Below, one piece after another: positions 27,501 to 36,217 of a stretch of 64,000 bases of DNA. Under the pieces are notes generated by a model that was not told the DNA's origin, searched no databases, and worked only from the letters and a program-made list of their open reading frames with translations. Every line of letters begins with the position of its first letter. Positions within the stretch are counted from its first letter, which is position 1. The stretch spans positions 3,720,001 through 3,784,000 of the forward strand of contig NZ_JALRMO010000001.1 of NCBI RefSeq assembly GCF_023276405.1, in the 5' to 3' direction. The stretch is from Paenibacillus hamazuiensis. Lineage in GTDB: Bacteria > Bacillota > Bacilli > Paenibacillales > NBRC-103111. The translations under genes and the position numbers were made by a program.

Positions 27501-28277
27501 TTACTTCGTTTCCGCACTTGACGGGCCCGCAGCGGATAACTGATTCTCCTTGCGGTATTCGGAAGGTGTCTGGCCCATCGTTCTTTTGTATGTGTTGCTG
27601 AAATACGAGACGTCCGTGTAGCCGAGCCGCTCGGCGATTTCCGAGATGCGCAGCGACGTTTTGGCGAGCAGCCGCTTCGCCTCCTCCATGCGCAGCGTCA
27701 GCACGTAATCGACAAAATTCGTTTTCATCTGCAGCTTGAACAGCTGGCTCAAATAACTCGCGTTCAAATGCACGTGAGCGGCCGCTTCCTGCAGGGTGAT
27801 TTCTCCGGGCATGCGCTCCTTGATCAGCCGCACGACCTGCTCGACTGCGGAAAGCTCGGCGGGGTCCCGTTCGACGTGCGCTTCCGCCGGCCTGCTTTCG
27901 CGCTGGTGCAGCCTTTTTTGCAGACGCTGCAGCGACGTCTTCATATCGCCGACTTCGATCGGTTTGAGCAAGTAGTCGCAGACGCCGGCCCGCAGCGCAG
28001 ATTGCACCAGCTCAAAATCGTCATGACCGGTGATGATCACCACATCCTGCTCGGGCCGCTCCTCCTGCAGCTGGCGGGCGAGCTCCATGCCCCCCATCAC
28101 CGGCATCCGGATATCGGTCAGCACTACGTCGGCATCATGCTGTTTTAACCAATCGAGAGCTTCAAGCCCGTTCGCGCATTCATGAACGACCTGGAACGGC
28201 ATGCCGGTTTTTTCAATAATCCGCTTAAGCGAAACCCGCACCCAACGTTCATCTTCGACCAGCAGTACGGTATGCAT
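27501..28277 (-). CDS. Response regulator with AraC DNA-binding domain (short form)
   Basis: 258 residues: receiver at 1-120 (DDE-like acidic pair VEDE at 7-10, Asp in VVLTDIRMP ~54, Lys in LLKPIE ~104), then directly an AraC domain (ITLQEAAAHVHLNASYLSQL and ISEIAERLGYTDVSYFSNTYK). It lacks the ~250-residue middle region seen in the regulator at 7094-8713. Encoded 48 nt after its kinase (28326-30152), and probably controls the TRAP transporter and pectin genes upstream. Confidence 0.92.
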   Translation of the reverse strand: MHTVLLVEDERWVRVSLKRIIEKTGMPFQVVHECANGLEALDWLKQHDADVVLTDIRMPVMGGMELARQLQEERPEQDVVIITGHDDFELVQSALRAGVCDYLLKPIEVGDMKTSLQRLQKRLHQRESRPAEAHVERDPAELSAVEQVVRLIKERMPGEITLQEAAAHVHLNASYLSQLFKLQMKTNFVDYVLTLRMEEAKRLLAKTSLRISEIAERLGYTDVSYFSNTYKRTMGQTPSEYRKENQLSAAGPSSAETK

Positions 28278-28325
28278 GCAATCGCCTCCAAACTAACATT
28301 ATTCCAAAATTTTCCTGTAAACTTT

Positions 28326-30152
28326 CTAATAATACGGCAGCACGATATCTACAGTGGTACCGCCCTCGGGACGGCTTTCGATCGAAAGTCCGTATTCGCC
28401 GCCGCATAAATGCCGGATGCGCCTGTGGACGTTGGTTATCCCGATGTGGCTATCGTCCGGCGCACCGTCAATCTGCTGCAGCTTGCTCTGGATGTCCTTC
28501 AACCGCTCCGGATCGATCCCGCTTCCCGTATCGGCAACCCGAACGCAGTAAGCGGTGTCCGAAAGACGATGCGCCGTCACGGTGATCTGCGTTTTCGCCG
28601 AATTCGGCTCGATGCCGTGAACGACGGAATTCTCTACGATCGGCTGCAGCGAAAAACGCACCATCGGCTGGACGAGGGCCCACTCCGGGACGTCGAGCCG
28701 GTACTCCAGCTTTTCTTCAAAGCGGTATTTCTGAATCCGCAAATACATTTCACAGACGCCGATTTCGCTGCGAAGCGGAACGGTCGGCGCCGTTTCCTTC
28801 AAATTGTAACGAAGCAGCTTGGCGACCGCGAGCGACATGTCCGCAATATGGTCCATGTCGTGCTCCAGCGCCATTCCCCGGATTGTCTCCAGCGAGTTGT
28901 ACAAAAAATGCGGATTGATCTGCGACTGGAGCATCTTCAGTTCCGTTTCCGTCTGCCGCAGCGACATTTCGGTTTCCTTCAGCTTGGAAAAGTAAATTTC
29001 GTCCAGCAGCTCCTTCAGCCGCCCGACCATCGCGTTGAAGCCGCGAGCCAACAAGCCGATCTCATCCCGCGACTCGACGGCGATCTGCGTGCTGAAATCG
29101 CCGATTTCGACCCGCTTCATATATTGCTGCAGCCGCCGAATCCTCCGGATCAGGCTCGATGCGAACAGCACTCCGAGCACATAAGCGACAAACAGCGTGA
29201 TCGCCGTCGTCCAAAAAATCGTCCTGCCGATATAGCTGATGTTATGGATCAAATCCTTATAAGGCCGCGAAATCACCAGCGTCCAGCCGAGAAACCATGA
29301 ATGGCTGTACGTCAAAAAGCTGCCCTGCTCCGATAGCAGCGATCCGCTGTCCTGATCAAGCAGCGTGGTCGCGTGCTCCTCCGTCGCCTGTTTACCGAGC
29401 AGACGAACGTCGGGGTGATACACATAGTGGCCCTGCCTATCCAAGATGACCATCATCCCGCTGCGACCGACCGTCACTTTGTCCGCGATATCCTGAAATC
29501 TTTTGAAATTGATGTCGGTAATGATCATGCCGATCGGCTGCAGCGTATACGGGCTGAAAATGCGCCGTACGACGGAGAGCACAGGCTCCTGCTGCCCCAT
29601 CACGTTGACGTATCTGCTGATGAGCGTCAGCTCTCCGTTCATCGGCACGGCGGAATACCAGTACTGTTCGATGACGTCGCCGACCGGCTCGGTGCTTTTG
29701 ATGCCGGACGTATCGATGATTTGTATGTTGTCCAAAATGACCGCAATGCCGGTTATATCGGAACGGGAATAGGCGGCATTTTGCAGCAGTTGCTGAATTT
29801 CGCTGCGGATTCCGCTTTGCTCCACCTCTTCCCGGGTACGCATCCGCAAAAAACGGTTCATATCCGGGTGGTTCATAATTTTCAGCGTCTGAATTTCCAA
29901 ATCGCGGACGTAATATTCGACATGGGTTTTGACCTGCTCCATAATTTGCAGGCTGTATTCCTGCGCTTCCTTCTCCATCACTTCCGATGAACGCTGGTAG
30001 GAAATGGTGCCGACCGCGAGCATCGGGATCAAAATCAGCAGCGCGGAAAATACGAACAGCTTGACGGAAAGCGGCTGATCGACCAAGAGCAATATCCGCA
30101 TCCATTTGCCAAGCAGCCGGTTATTTTTGTTTATCAACCGTTCTCTCCCCAT
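28326..30152 (-). CDS. YesM-type sensor histidine kinase
   Basis: About 608 residues. TM1 near 30-52, an extracellular dCache-like region, TM2 near 305-330, HAMP, His in SQINPHFLYNSLETI (~428), and an HATPase with PIVENSVVHGIEPN, DTGSGI and GITNVHRRI. Encoded downstream of the TRAP-transporter genes and upstream of its regulator. The start is uncertain: the ATG at 30150-30152 has its G-rich site too close, whereas a TTG at 30135-30137 has GGGGAGA at a normal distance, which would shorten the protein by five residues. Confidence 0.91.
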   Translation of the reverse strand: MGRERLINKNNRLLGKWMRILLLVDQPLSVKLFVFSALLILIPMLAVGTISYQRSSEVMEKEAQEYSLQIMEQVKTHVEYYVRDLEIQTLKIMNHPDMNRFLRMRTREEVEQSGIRSEIQQLLQNAAYSRSDITGIAVILDNIQIIDTSGIKSTEPVGDVIEQYWYSAVPMNGELTLISRYVNVMGQQEPVLSVVRRIFSPYTLQPIGMIITDINFKRFQDIADKVTVGRSGMMVILDRQGHYVYHPDVRLLGKQATEEHATTLLDQDSGSLLSEQGSFLTYSHSWFLGWTLVISRPYKDLIHNISYIGRTIFWTTAITLFVAYVLGVLFASSLIRRIRRLQQYMKRVEIGDFSTQIAVESRDEIGLLARGFNAMVGRLKELLDEIYFSKLKETEMSLRQTETELKMLQSQINPHFLYNSLETIRGMALEHDMDHIADMSLAVAKLLRYNLKETAPTVPLRSEIGVCEMYLRIQKYRFEEKLEYRLDVPEWALVQPMVRFSLQPIVENSVVHGIEPNSAKTQITVTAHRLSDTAYCVRVADTGSGIDPERLKDIQSKLQQIDGAPDDSHIGITNVHRRIRHLCGGEYGLSIESRPEGGTTVDIVLPYY

Positions 30153-30193
30153 TCTCCCCGGTTCGTAAACGCTTTATTTTTTAATGATACTAC

Positions 30194-30222
30194 AAAAAGG
30201 AGGCCCAGCGAGAGCCCCCTTC
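30194..30222 (-). terminator. Terminator after the TRAP transporter genes
   Basis: On the minus strand GGGGGCTC pairs imperfectly with TGGGCCTCC around a TCGC loop and is followed by TTTTTG. It lies 25 nt after the DctP-type stop and separates the transporter from the kinase. Confidence 0.7.
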
Positions 30223-30246
30223 ATGTTTTATTATTTTCCAAAAAAG

Positions 30247-31293
30247 TTACTTCCGCGCTTTATCGATCGCGTCGAGCTGCTCCTTGAATTCGCCGCGGTA
30301 CTTGTCGATAACCGGCTTCACCGCATCCTGCCAAGGCTTGAGGTCCTTCACTTCGACAACCGTTACGCCGGCGGCGCGAACTTTATCTTCGGATTTTTTC
30401 TCGAACGCCTTCCACTGTTCGCGCTGGTAACTAACGGATTCGGCAGCGGCATCCTTGATCGCTTTTTTGTCTTCGTCGGACAATTTATCCCAGGTGACCT
30501 TGCTCACCATCAGCACTTCCGGCACCCGTTGGTGGCCGTCCAAAATGATCGTTTTCGCCACTTGGTAATGGTTCGACGTATCGTAGCTCGGCCAGTTGTT
30601 TTCCGCTGCGTCGATAACGCCGGTTTGCAGTGAGCTGAACACGTCGCCATAAGGCATCGGCGTTGCGCTTGCACCCAGTGCGGAAATGAGGTCAATGTTC
30701 ACTTTGTTTTGGATGACGCGGATTTTTTGTCCCTTCACGTCGGCGATGGAATTCAGCGGCTTGCGGGAATAGAAGTGGCGCGCGCCGGAATCGTAGTAGG
30801 CCAGACCGATCATTTTCGAAGCGCTCAGGCCGTCCAACAGCTTGGTTCCGTCGGCGCTTTGCAAAAACTTCCACTCATGCTGTTCGTTGTCGAAAATATA
30901 CGGCAGGCTGAATACGCCGAGCGCTTTGTTGAACTCCGCGAGCGGTCCGGAGCTGACGCGGGTAAACTCAATCGCGCCGAGCTGCACCTGCTCGATAACC
31001 GCTTTTTCCTCACCGAGCTGAGCGGACGGGAATACGTCGATTTTGATGCGGCCGTTCGTTTTTTGCCCAACGAGCTCGGCGAACTTCTTGTCTCCCATCG
31101 TCGTCGGGTAATCCGGCGGATGTGTTTCCGCAAGACGGAACGTGTAGGTCGCTTTTTTCTCTTCCGTCTTTGCAGCGCCTCCCGCGGCAGGTGTGCCTGT
31201 CCCTGACTGCGTACCACCGCAGCCGGCGAGTACGACGCCCGCTGCCATAACGGTGGAAACAATCGTCAGCAATGCTTTTCCTTTCATTTTCAT
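30247..31293 (-). CDS. TRAP transporter substrate-binding lipoprotein (DctP family)
   Basis: 348 residues. Lipoprotein signal ends GVVLAGCGG (Cys ~25). The DctP core includes FRLAETHPPDYPTT, GRIKIDVFPSAQLG, and the conserved Arg/Asn substrate-contact region IRVIQNKVNIDLISALGASATPMP. Binds an organic acid outside the membrane for the DctQM channel. Because pectin methylesterase and GH43 genes lie next to it, a uronate or short oligogalacturonide is the likely substrate (inference). Third gene of the Q-M-P operon, 93 nt after M. Confidence 0.92.
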   Translation of the reverse strand: MKMKGKALLTIVSTVMAAGVVLAGCGGTQSGTGTPAAGGAAKTEEKKATYTFRLAETHPPDYPTTMGDKKFAELVGQKTNGRIKIDVFPSAQLGEEKAVIEQVQLGAIEFTRVSSGPLAEFNKALGVFSLPYIFDNEQHEWKFLQSADGTKLLDGLSASKMIGLAYYDSGARHFYSRKPLNSIADVKGQKIRVIQNKVNIDLISALGASATPMPYGDVFSSLQTGVIDAAENNWPSYDTSNHYQVAKTIILDGHQRVPEVLMVSKVTWDKLSDEDKKAIKDAAAESVSYQREQWKAFEKKSEDKVRAAGVTVVEVKDLKPWQDAVKPVIDKYRGEFKEQLDAIDKARK

Positions 31294-31386
31294 ACCCCTT
31301 CTCCCCTTCGATTCATAATTGGATTATATAGTAAGCAGCCATGATGTCATAGCTGTGAAGCACGACTATAAGCCGGAGCCTTTTTC

Positions 31387-32676
31387 TTATTTGCCGTACA
31401 AATGAGGCAGCCACAGCGATATGCCCGGTATATAGGTAATCAGAAGCAATACGACGCACATCGCCAGGAAAAACGGCAGCGAAGCCTTGGTCGCCTGATT
31501 GACGGATACTTTGCCGATGGCGCAGCCGATGAAAAGCACGGTGCCGACCGGCGGCGTAATAAGCCCGATGCCGCAGTTCAAAATCAGGATGATGCCGAAA
31601 TGCACAGGATCGATGCCAAGCTGGGTAACGACCGGCAGCAGGATCGGTGTCATGATCAAAATCATCGGCGCCATATCCATCGGGAAGCCAAGCAGCAGAA
31701 GCAAAATATTTATCAGCAGCAAAATGACGAGCGGATTGCTGGAAATGTTCAGGAACAAGTCGCTGACGAGCGTCGGAATTTTGAGATAAGCCAAAATCCA
31801 CCCGAACGCGTCGGAAGCGGCAATCAGGAACAGCACCATCGCTACGGTACGGAATGTCCGCTTCAATACAACCCAGAACCGGCTGAGCGGCACATCGCGA
31901 TAAATGAAGAAGGTCAGCACGAACGCATAAGCGCAGGCGATCGCTCCGGCTTCCGTCGCCGTAAACCATCCGGTCAAAATGCCGCCGAGGATGATGACCC
32001 CGGTCATGAGCGACAGCAGGCCGTCGCGAACGATTTTCGGCACTTCTTTCCATGTGATCGGATCTCCCTTCGCATACTGCCGTTTGCGGGCGATGACGTA
32101 GGAGACGATCATCAACACCAACAGCAAGCATAACCCGGGCACGATGCCGCCTAAAAACAAGCTGGAGATGGATACGCCGCCCGCTGCGATCGAATACAGC
32201 ACCAGGTTATGGCTCGGCGGTACGACAACGCCTTGGATGGATGCCGATGTCGTGACGGCAACGGCGTAATCGGCGTCGTAGCCTTTCTTCTTCATCGCCG
32301 GAATGAGCACGGAGCCGACCGACGATACGTCCGCCGCGGCGGAGCCGGAAATGTTGCCGAAGAACATGCAGGCGACGCAGTTCACCATGGCGAGACCGCC
32401 GCGCATCGTCCCGACGAAAAGCTGCGCCAGGTTAACCAGCCGCAACGCCATGCCGCCTTCGCTCATAATTTGGCCGGCGAGAATAAAAAACGGAATCGTC
32501 AGCATCGGAAACGAATTCATGCCCTGAATCATGCGCTGTCCGACGACGACCCACGGAATATCGAGGTACATCAGCGTGATCAGCGTAGAGCCTGCGAGCG
32601 TGATCGAGATCGGAAAGCGAAGCACGATTAACGCGATAAAACTGACAACTAATATGATGATTGCAGCGGTGTTCAT
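31387..32676 (-). CDS. TRAP transporter large permease (DctM family)
   Basis: 429 residues with about twelve membrane spans. Family motifs: GQRMIQGMNSFPMLTIPFFILAG at about 45-67, MFFGNISGSAAADVSSVGS, VVPPSHNLVLYS, and LILNCGIGLITPPVGTVLF near the end. Carries the Na+-coupled transport path. Its ATG overlaps the stop of the small permease gene by four bases. Works with the Q and P subunits on either side. Confidence 0.94.
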   Translation of the reverse strand: MNTAAIIILVVSFIALIVLRFPISITLAGSTLITLMYLDIPWVVVGQRMIQGMNSFPMLTIPFFILAGQIMSEGGMALRLVNLAQLFVGTMRGGLAMVNCVACMFFGNISGSAAADVSSVGSVLIPAMKKKGYDADYAVAVTTSASIQGVVVPPSHNLVLYSIAAGGVSISSLFLGGIVPGLCLLLVLMIVSYVIARKRQYAKGDPITWKEVPKIVRDGLLSLMTGVIILGGILTGWFTATEAGAIACAYAFVLTFFIYRDVPLSRFWVVLKRTFRTVAMVLFLIAASDAFGWILAYLKIPTLVSDLFLNISSNPLVILLLINILLLLLGFPMDMAPMILIMTPILLPVVTQLGIDPVHFGIILILNCGIGLITPPVGTVLFIGCAIGKVSVNQATKASLPFFLAMCVVLLLITYIPGISLWLPHLYGK

Positions 32677-33176
32677 TTTGTCGCTTCCTCCTCGATGCCG
32701 TGATGGCGAATCGTATTCACCCCGATAAATTGGAGGAACGAATACACGCAGATCATAATCCCGGTCAGCGGCATCACGACATACATGACGCTTGTGGGCA
32801 GCTTGGTCGCCGGGAGCGTCGATTCATTCATCAATTCGGTAAACTGCCATCCGTTGACGATCAGATACAGCCCAAACGCGAAAATGCTGGCGTCGATGAC
32901 TTTGTCGAGCACCTTGTTAACGACTGCCGGGAAAAAGTTCGTGACGCTGTCCATCGCCATGTGCAGCTTCTCCCGGAATCCGATGGCGATGCCCATAAAC
33001 GAAAACCATACCATCAGCAGCAGCGTTACTTCCTCCGACCAAAAAAATACATAGTTGAACAGCTTGCGCGTAATCACCTGGACGAAGACGATGATCGTCA
33101 TCGATGTCAGCGCGATCAGCGCGAAGTTTTCAAAAAAGCTGTCAATAGCCAGCAGCACTCTTTTTATAAGTGCCAT
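32673..33176 (-). CDS. TRAP transporter small permease (DctQ family)
   Basis: 167 residues with four membrane spans, including the family segment FVQVITRKLFNYVFFWSEEVTLLLMVWFSFMG (~30-60). Partner of the DctM channel. First gene of the TRAP operon, with GGAGAGATCAG before the ATG. A candidate promoter and a cre-like site stand just upstream, and a strong terminator upstream of those separates it from the pectinesterase gene. Confidence 0.93.
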   Translation of the reverse strand: MALIKRVLLAIDSFFENFALIALTSMTIIVFVQVITRKLFNYVFFWSEEVTLLLMVWFSFMGIAIGFREKLHMAMDSVTNFFPAVVNKVLDKVIDASIFAFGLYLIVNGWQFTELMNESTLPATKLPTSVMYVVMPLTGIMICVYSFLQFIGVNTIRHHGIEEEATK

Positions 33177-33194
33177 CTGATCTCTCCCCCTCCG

Positions 33195-33227
33195 TGAAAG
33201 CGTTTTTTTCTGTATGAATGTATTGTA
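33195..33227 (-). promoter_or_regulatory. Candidate TRAP promoter -10 with downstream cre-like site
   Basis: On the minus strand TACAAT (33222-33227) is a good -10. About 14 nt downstream is AAAAAACGCTTTCA (33195-33208), close to the CcpA cre consensus with mismatches at one end. A cre in the leader would give catabolite repression by roadblock. No convincing -35 is seen. Confidence 0.45.
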
Positions 33228-33305
33228 ATGGCTTCCTGTCCGGTCTAAAACGGAAGTGATTTTAGGTTTTTTTGTAATTTTTTTAGATATTCTAAAGTTT
33301 GCCCC

Positions 33306-33345
33306 AAAAAAAGGAGGCCCTCCGTCTTTTCAGACTCGGACCTCC
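33306..33345 (-). terminator. Terminator of the pectinesterase gene
   Basis: On the minus strand a GGAGG..GTCT / AGAC..CCTCC stem with a GAAA loop is followed by seven T. It ends the upstream transcription unit before the TRAP promoter. Confidence 0.85.
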
Positions 33346-33362
33346 CGATTCGCAATTGCCGT

Positions 33363-34259
33363 TTAATATTTCCAAAAATCCGCCGCACCGAAAATCCGTT
33401 CCGCCGTCAGCGCGGCGGCTTCTTCATCGGTCAGCCGCTTCGCCCAACCGGCCCTCCGCTCCATGCCGCCTCCGGGACCGGAACTGCCGTATTCGGCGAA
33501 TCGGGCCGTACGCTCGTTGTCCGGGTTTCTCCAGTTGTCCCAGCCCTCCGCCTTTATATGCGCATCCATCCACGTGTCGATGAAGACGGTTTGCCCGAAC
33601 GGACGCCAAGGCCGCGCGAGAAACACGGTTTGCTCCGCCGCCGGCCCGGTCAGCCTGCAGCCGCGGAAAATATAACCGTACTCCGTATGTTCCGTCGTCG
33701 AAGGGGCCGCTATGTAGCCTCCGCGGAGCGATGAAATCTCGCACTCCTCGAACACCGCCGTCGCCGCTCCGAAAATAAAGTCGACATGGCCTTCGATGAA
33801 GCAGCTTTTGTAATACTGCCTGCCCTTCGCCGTATACAGCGTATCCTGGTTGCCGAGCATCCGGCAGCCGTCAAAAACGAGGCGATCTCCCGACGCATAC
33901 ACCGCCACAGCCTGTCCGATCGCTTCGCCATACCCAGCCGTATTGCGGATTGTCACATTTTCCACGCGGACATCGTCCGCGGCAACCGTAAATACGGCCG
34001 TACCGAAGGTGCCGAGCTCGCGCCCGTCCGCCGCTTTCATTTTCGCATACAGCCCGTACGAAATGATCGTATGCTCCCTGCTTTCTCCGACGAAACGGAT
34101 CATCGGCTTATTGTCGGGCACAATCACCCGCTCCTCGTACAGGCCGTTTTTGATGAAAATTTCCTGCAGCTCCTCCTGATGCACCCGGACATCGTCCACC
34201 GCCGCCTGAATGCTCGTAAAATCTCCGCTTCCATCCTTGGCTACTATTCTTCTTCTCAT
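33363..34259 (-). CDS. Pectin methylesterase, CE8 family, cytoplasmic
   Basis: 298 residues. De-esterifies methyl-galacturonate units. The CE8 beta-helix motifs are all present: GYGEAIGQAVAVY (~125), GNQDTLY (~148), the catalytic Asp in GHVDFIFGAA (~167), and LARPWRPFGQTVF (~229) with the substrate Arg/Trp. No signal peptide, so it acts on imported oligomers, in keeping with the ABC and TRAP transporters on both sides. GAGGAGGAG precedes the ATG. The upstream gap holds a 308-bp inverted repeat that separates it from the GH43 gene. Confidence 0.93.
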   Translation of the reverse strand: MRRRIVAKDGSGDFTSIQAAVDDVRVHQEELQEIFIKNGLYEERVIVPDNKPMIRFVGESREHTIISYGLYAKMKAADGRELGTFGTAVFTVAADDVRVENVTIRNTAGYGEAIGQAVAVYASGDRLVFDGCRMLGNQDTLYTAKGRQYYKSCFIEGHVDFIFGAATAVFEECEISSLRGGYIAAPSTTEHTEYGYIFRGCRLTGPAAEQTVFLARPWRPFGQTVFIDTWMDAHIKAEGWDNWRNPDNERTARFAEYGSSGPGGGMERRAGWAKRLTDEEAAALTAERIFGAADFWKY

Positions 34260-34279
34260 TCCTTACTCCTCCTCTCATT

Positions 34280-34587
34280 GGGCAAATAATCCGCCGCCGG
34301 CGTGCGGTTTTTATGGTATTGAAGTTGAATTTGCCTTTGAATTTGATAAAAGTGTGTTCAAAAAAGCGAGCGAAGGAGTTTAGGGGTATGCTGAAGGAGC
34401 GCAAGCGTTCGCCTTTGAGATCGTAAATTTACCACAAAGGTAAATTCAAATATTTACGATCTCAAGAGCGACCGGAAGCATACCCCTACTCCGTAGCGAC
34501 GCGCCTTTTTTGAACACGCTCAAAAATAATGCGGCGAATTCAAATTCCCGCCAGCAAAAAACGATTCCTTAGGCGGATTATTTGCCC
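34280..34587. repeat. MITE-like nested inverted repeat
   Basis: Perfect 16-bp ends GGGCAAATAATCCGCC (34280-34295) and its reverse complement (34572-34587). Inside lie further paired blocks: GTGTTCAAAAAA with TTTTTTGAACAC, TAGGGGTATGCT with AGCATACCCCTA, and a central TGAGATCGTAAAT with ATTTACGATCTCA. No open frame. The right end overlaps the last codons of the GH43 gene and the left end lies about 20 bp before the pectinesterase start. Confidence 0.85.
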
Positions 34588-36107
34588 CCCTCATACCTGA
34601 ACCAATCGAAATCGGCATGAATTCTCCTGCCCGAACCGCCGCTTCCCGCATATAAGCCGACCATCGTGCCGGTGAACGCTTTTTTCTCCCGTGTCCCTTC
34701 ATCGCTGAGAAAGGTCGCGTCATCGATCCTGCCGACCGGATGCCACTCCCGTTCATCCGTGCTGTAATAAAACGTCCGCGCTTCGCGCTCCGTCACAACT
34801 TTCAAATACACCGGGCCAGCCAATTCGGGCAAAAACTGTTCGCTGACCGTCGAAATCGTTCGCGCGCGGTTTTCGATCAGCCTGATTTTCAAGCCGTCGT
34901 CATACATGAGCGCCAGCTTGATGAAGCAGCGCGAATCGTAATAGCAGACAAGTCCCGCCTGTTCCCCGTTATGGCGCGGCTCGAATTCCACCTTCAGGCT
35001 GGCGGTATATTTATGGTGCCGCTCGCGCCGCACCAGCACGTTTTGCGCGTCGATGCTGTCGAGGTCGGCGTCCGCTGTCCAGATGCGCACATGTCCGGGC
35101 CGTTCCGTCAAGGACCAGTTTTCGTCGTACGGGTTGCGCGCGAACTGCCAATGAAACGGCAGCCGGGCATCGTCGAAATCGTCGATGGCAGGCTCGCCGT
35201 ACGGTACGGTCTGCAGCATGGGCGCCCGCTGCGTTTCGCTTGGCCCATTGCCCTCATTCACCCGAAACCAGCCGTCCTCGGTCCACTGCACCGGCTCTAA
35301 AAACGTTTCCCTGCCGAGCGTGCAAAATCCGCCGTTCAGCGGTCGGCCGCCCAAATGTACGATCCACCATTCGCCATTCTGCGTCTGTACCAGCTTACCG
35401 TGACCGGCCCTTTGAATAGCCGCCTTAGGGTCGTTTTGCGTATGCACCGGATTAAACGGGCACGGCTCGTATTCGCCGAACAAGGAAGACGAGCGGGCCA
35501 CCGTGATGCAGTGGCCGTATTCCGTGCCTCCCTCGGCTAAAATGACATAATAATAGCCGTCTTTGTACAGCAGATGCGGCCCTTCCGGCGAATGCCGCCC
35601 CGTTCCCGGCCAAAGCAGCACGGGTTCCCCGACCGCTCGCTCGCAATCTTCGCTCAGCCGCTGAATCCATGCCCCGCCTCCGCCATACACCATATAATGG
35701 GTGCCGTCGACATCCACAAAATGCGAAGGATCGAGCCCCTTTTCGTTCAGCACCACCGGCCGGGAATACGAGCCTTCCGGAGTCCGCGACTTGACCATGA
35801 TGTTTTGCCGTCCCATCCCGTGCAGCCGAAGTGTCGCAAAAATATAATACGTCCCGTCATGGTAAGAAATGTCCGGCGCCCAAATGCCGAACGAGTCCGG
35901 CAAATCCCGCAGAGGCAAATCCTCGCTTCGCGTCAGGGCGTGGCCGATATATTCCCAATGGACGAGATCTTTGGAATGAGAAATGACAATTCCGGGGAAA
36001 AATTGAAATGTGGAATTGACCAAATAATAATCTTCCTTGGCCCGGACAATCGAAGGGTCCGGATGAAACCCGGGCAAAATCGGGTTGTTGTATGTGGGGT
36101 TATCCAA
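34578..36107 (-). CDS. GH43 family glycosidase (beta-xylosidase/arabinofuranosidase type)
   Basis: 509 residues. A five-bladed propeller domain (1-310) has the catalytic base Asp in PILPGFHPDPSIV (~16), the second Asp in FGIWAPDISYHDG (~97) and the acid Glu in SPEGPHLLYKDG (~178). A C-terminal concanavalin-like domain (~330-505; DUF1349/GH43-C2) follows. No signal peptide, so it removes xylose or arabinose from imported oligosaccharides. The start must be a TTG (36105-36107): the conserved NPILPGFHPDPS begins a few codons later and no ATG exists before it; AAGGAG stands 10 nt upstream. The last codons form part of the 34280-34587 repeat. Confidence 0.92.
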   Translation of the reverse strand: MDNPTYNNPILPGFHPDPSIVRAKEDYYLVNSTFQFFPGIVISHSKDLVHWEYIGHALTRSEDLPLRDLPDSFGIWAPDISYHDGTYYIFATLRLHGMGRQNIMVKSRTPEGSYSRPVVLNEKGLDPSHFVDVDGTHYMVYGGGGAWIQRLSEDCERAVGEPVLLWPGTGRHSPEGPHLLYKDGYYYVILAEGGTEYGHCITVARSSSLFGEYEPCPFNPVHTQNDPKAAIQRAGHGKLVQTQNGEWWIVHLGGRPLNGGFCTLGRETFLEPVQWTEDGWFRVNEGNGPSETQRAPMLQTVPYGEPAIDDFDDARLPFHWQFARNPYDENWSLTERPGHVRIWTADADLDSIDAQNVLVRRERHHKYTASLKVEFEPRHNGEQAGLVCYYDSRCFIKLALMYDDGLKIRLIENRARTISTVSEQFLPELAGPVYLKVVTEREARTFYYSTDEREWHPVGRIDDATFLSDEGTREKKAFTGTMVGLYAGSGGSGRRIHADFDWFRYEGGK

Positions 36108-36165
36108 CGTAACTCATCTCCTTAATGTCGGCATGGATGAATCTTGAAGCGCAAAAACGGCCCGT

Positions 36166-36196
36166 CCGGCTGCCCGGGAAAACCCGATGCAGCCGG
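36166..36196 (-). terminator. Hairpin between the ABC permease and GH43 genes
   Basis: CCGGCTGC pairs with GCAGCCGG around a GGGTTTTCCC inner stem; on the minus strand GGCCGTTTTT follows a few bases later. Possibly partial termination within the run. Confidence 0.5.
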
Positions 36197-36217
36197 CAGA
36201 GCCAGTTTTCACATGTG

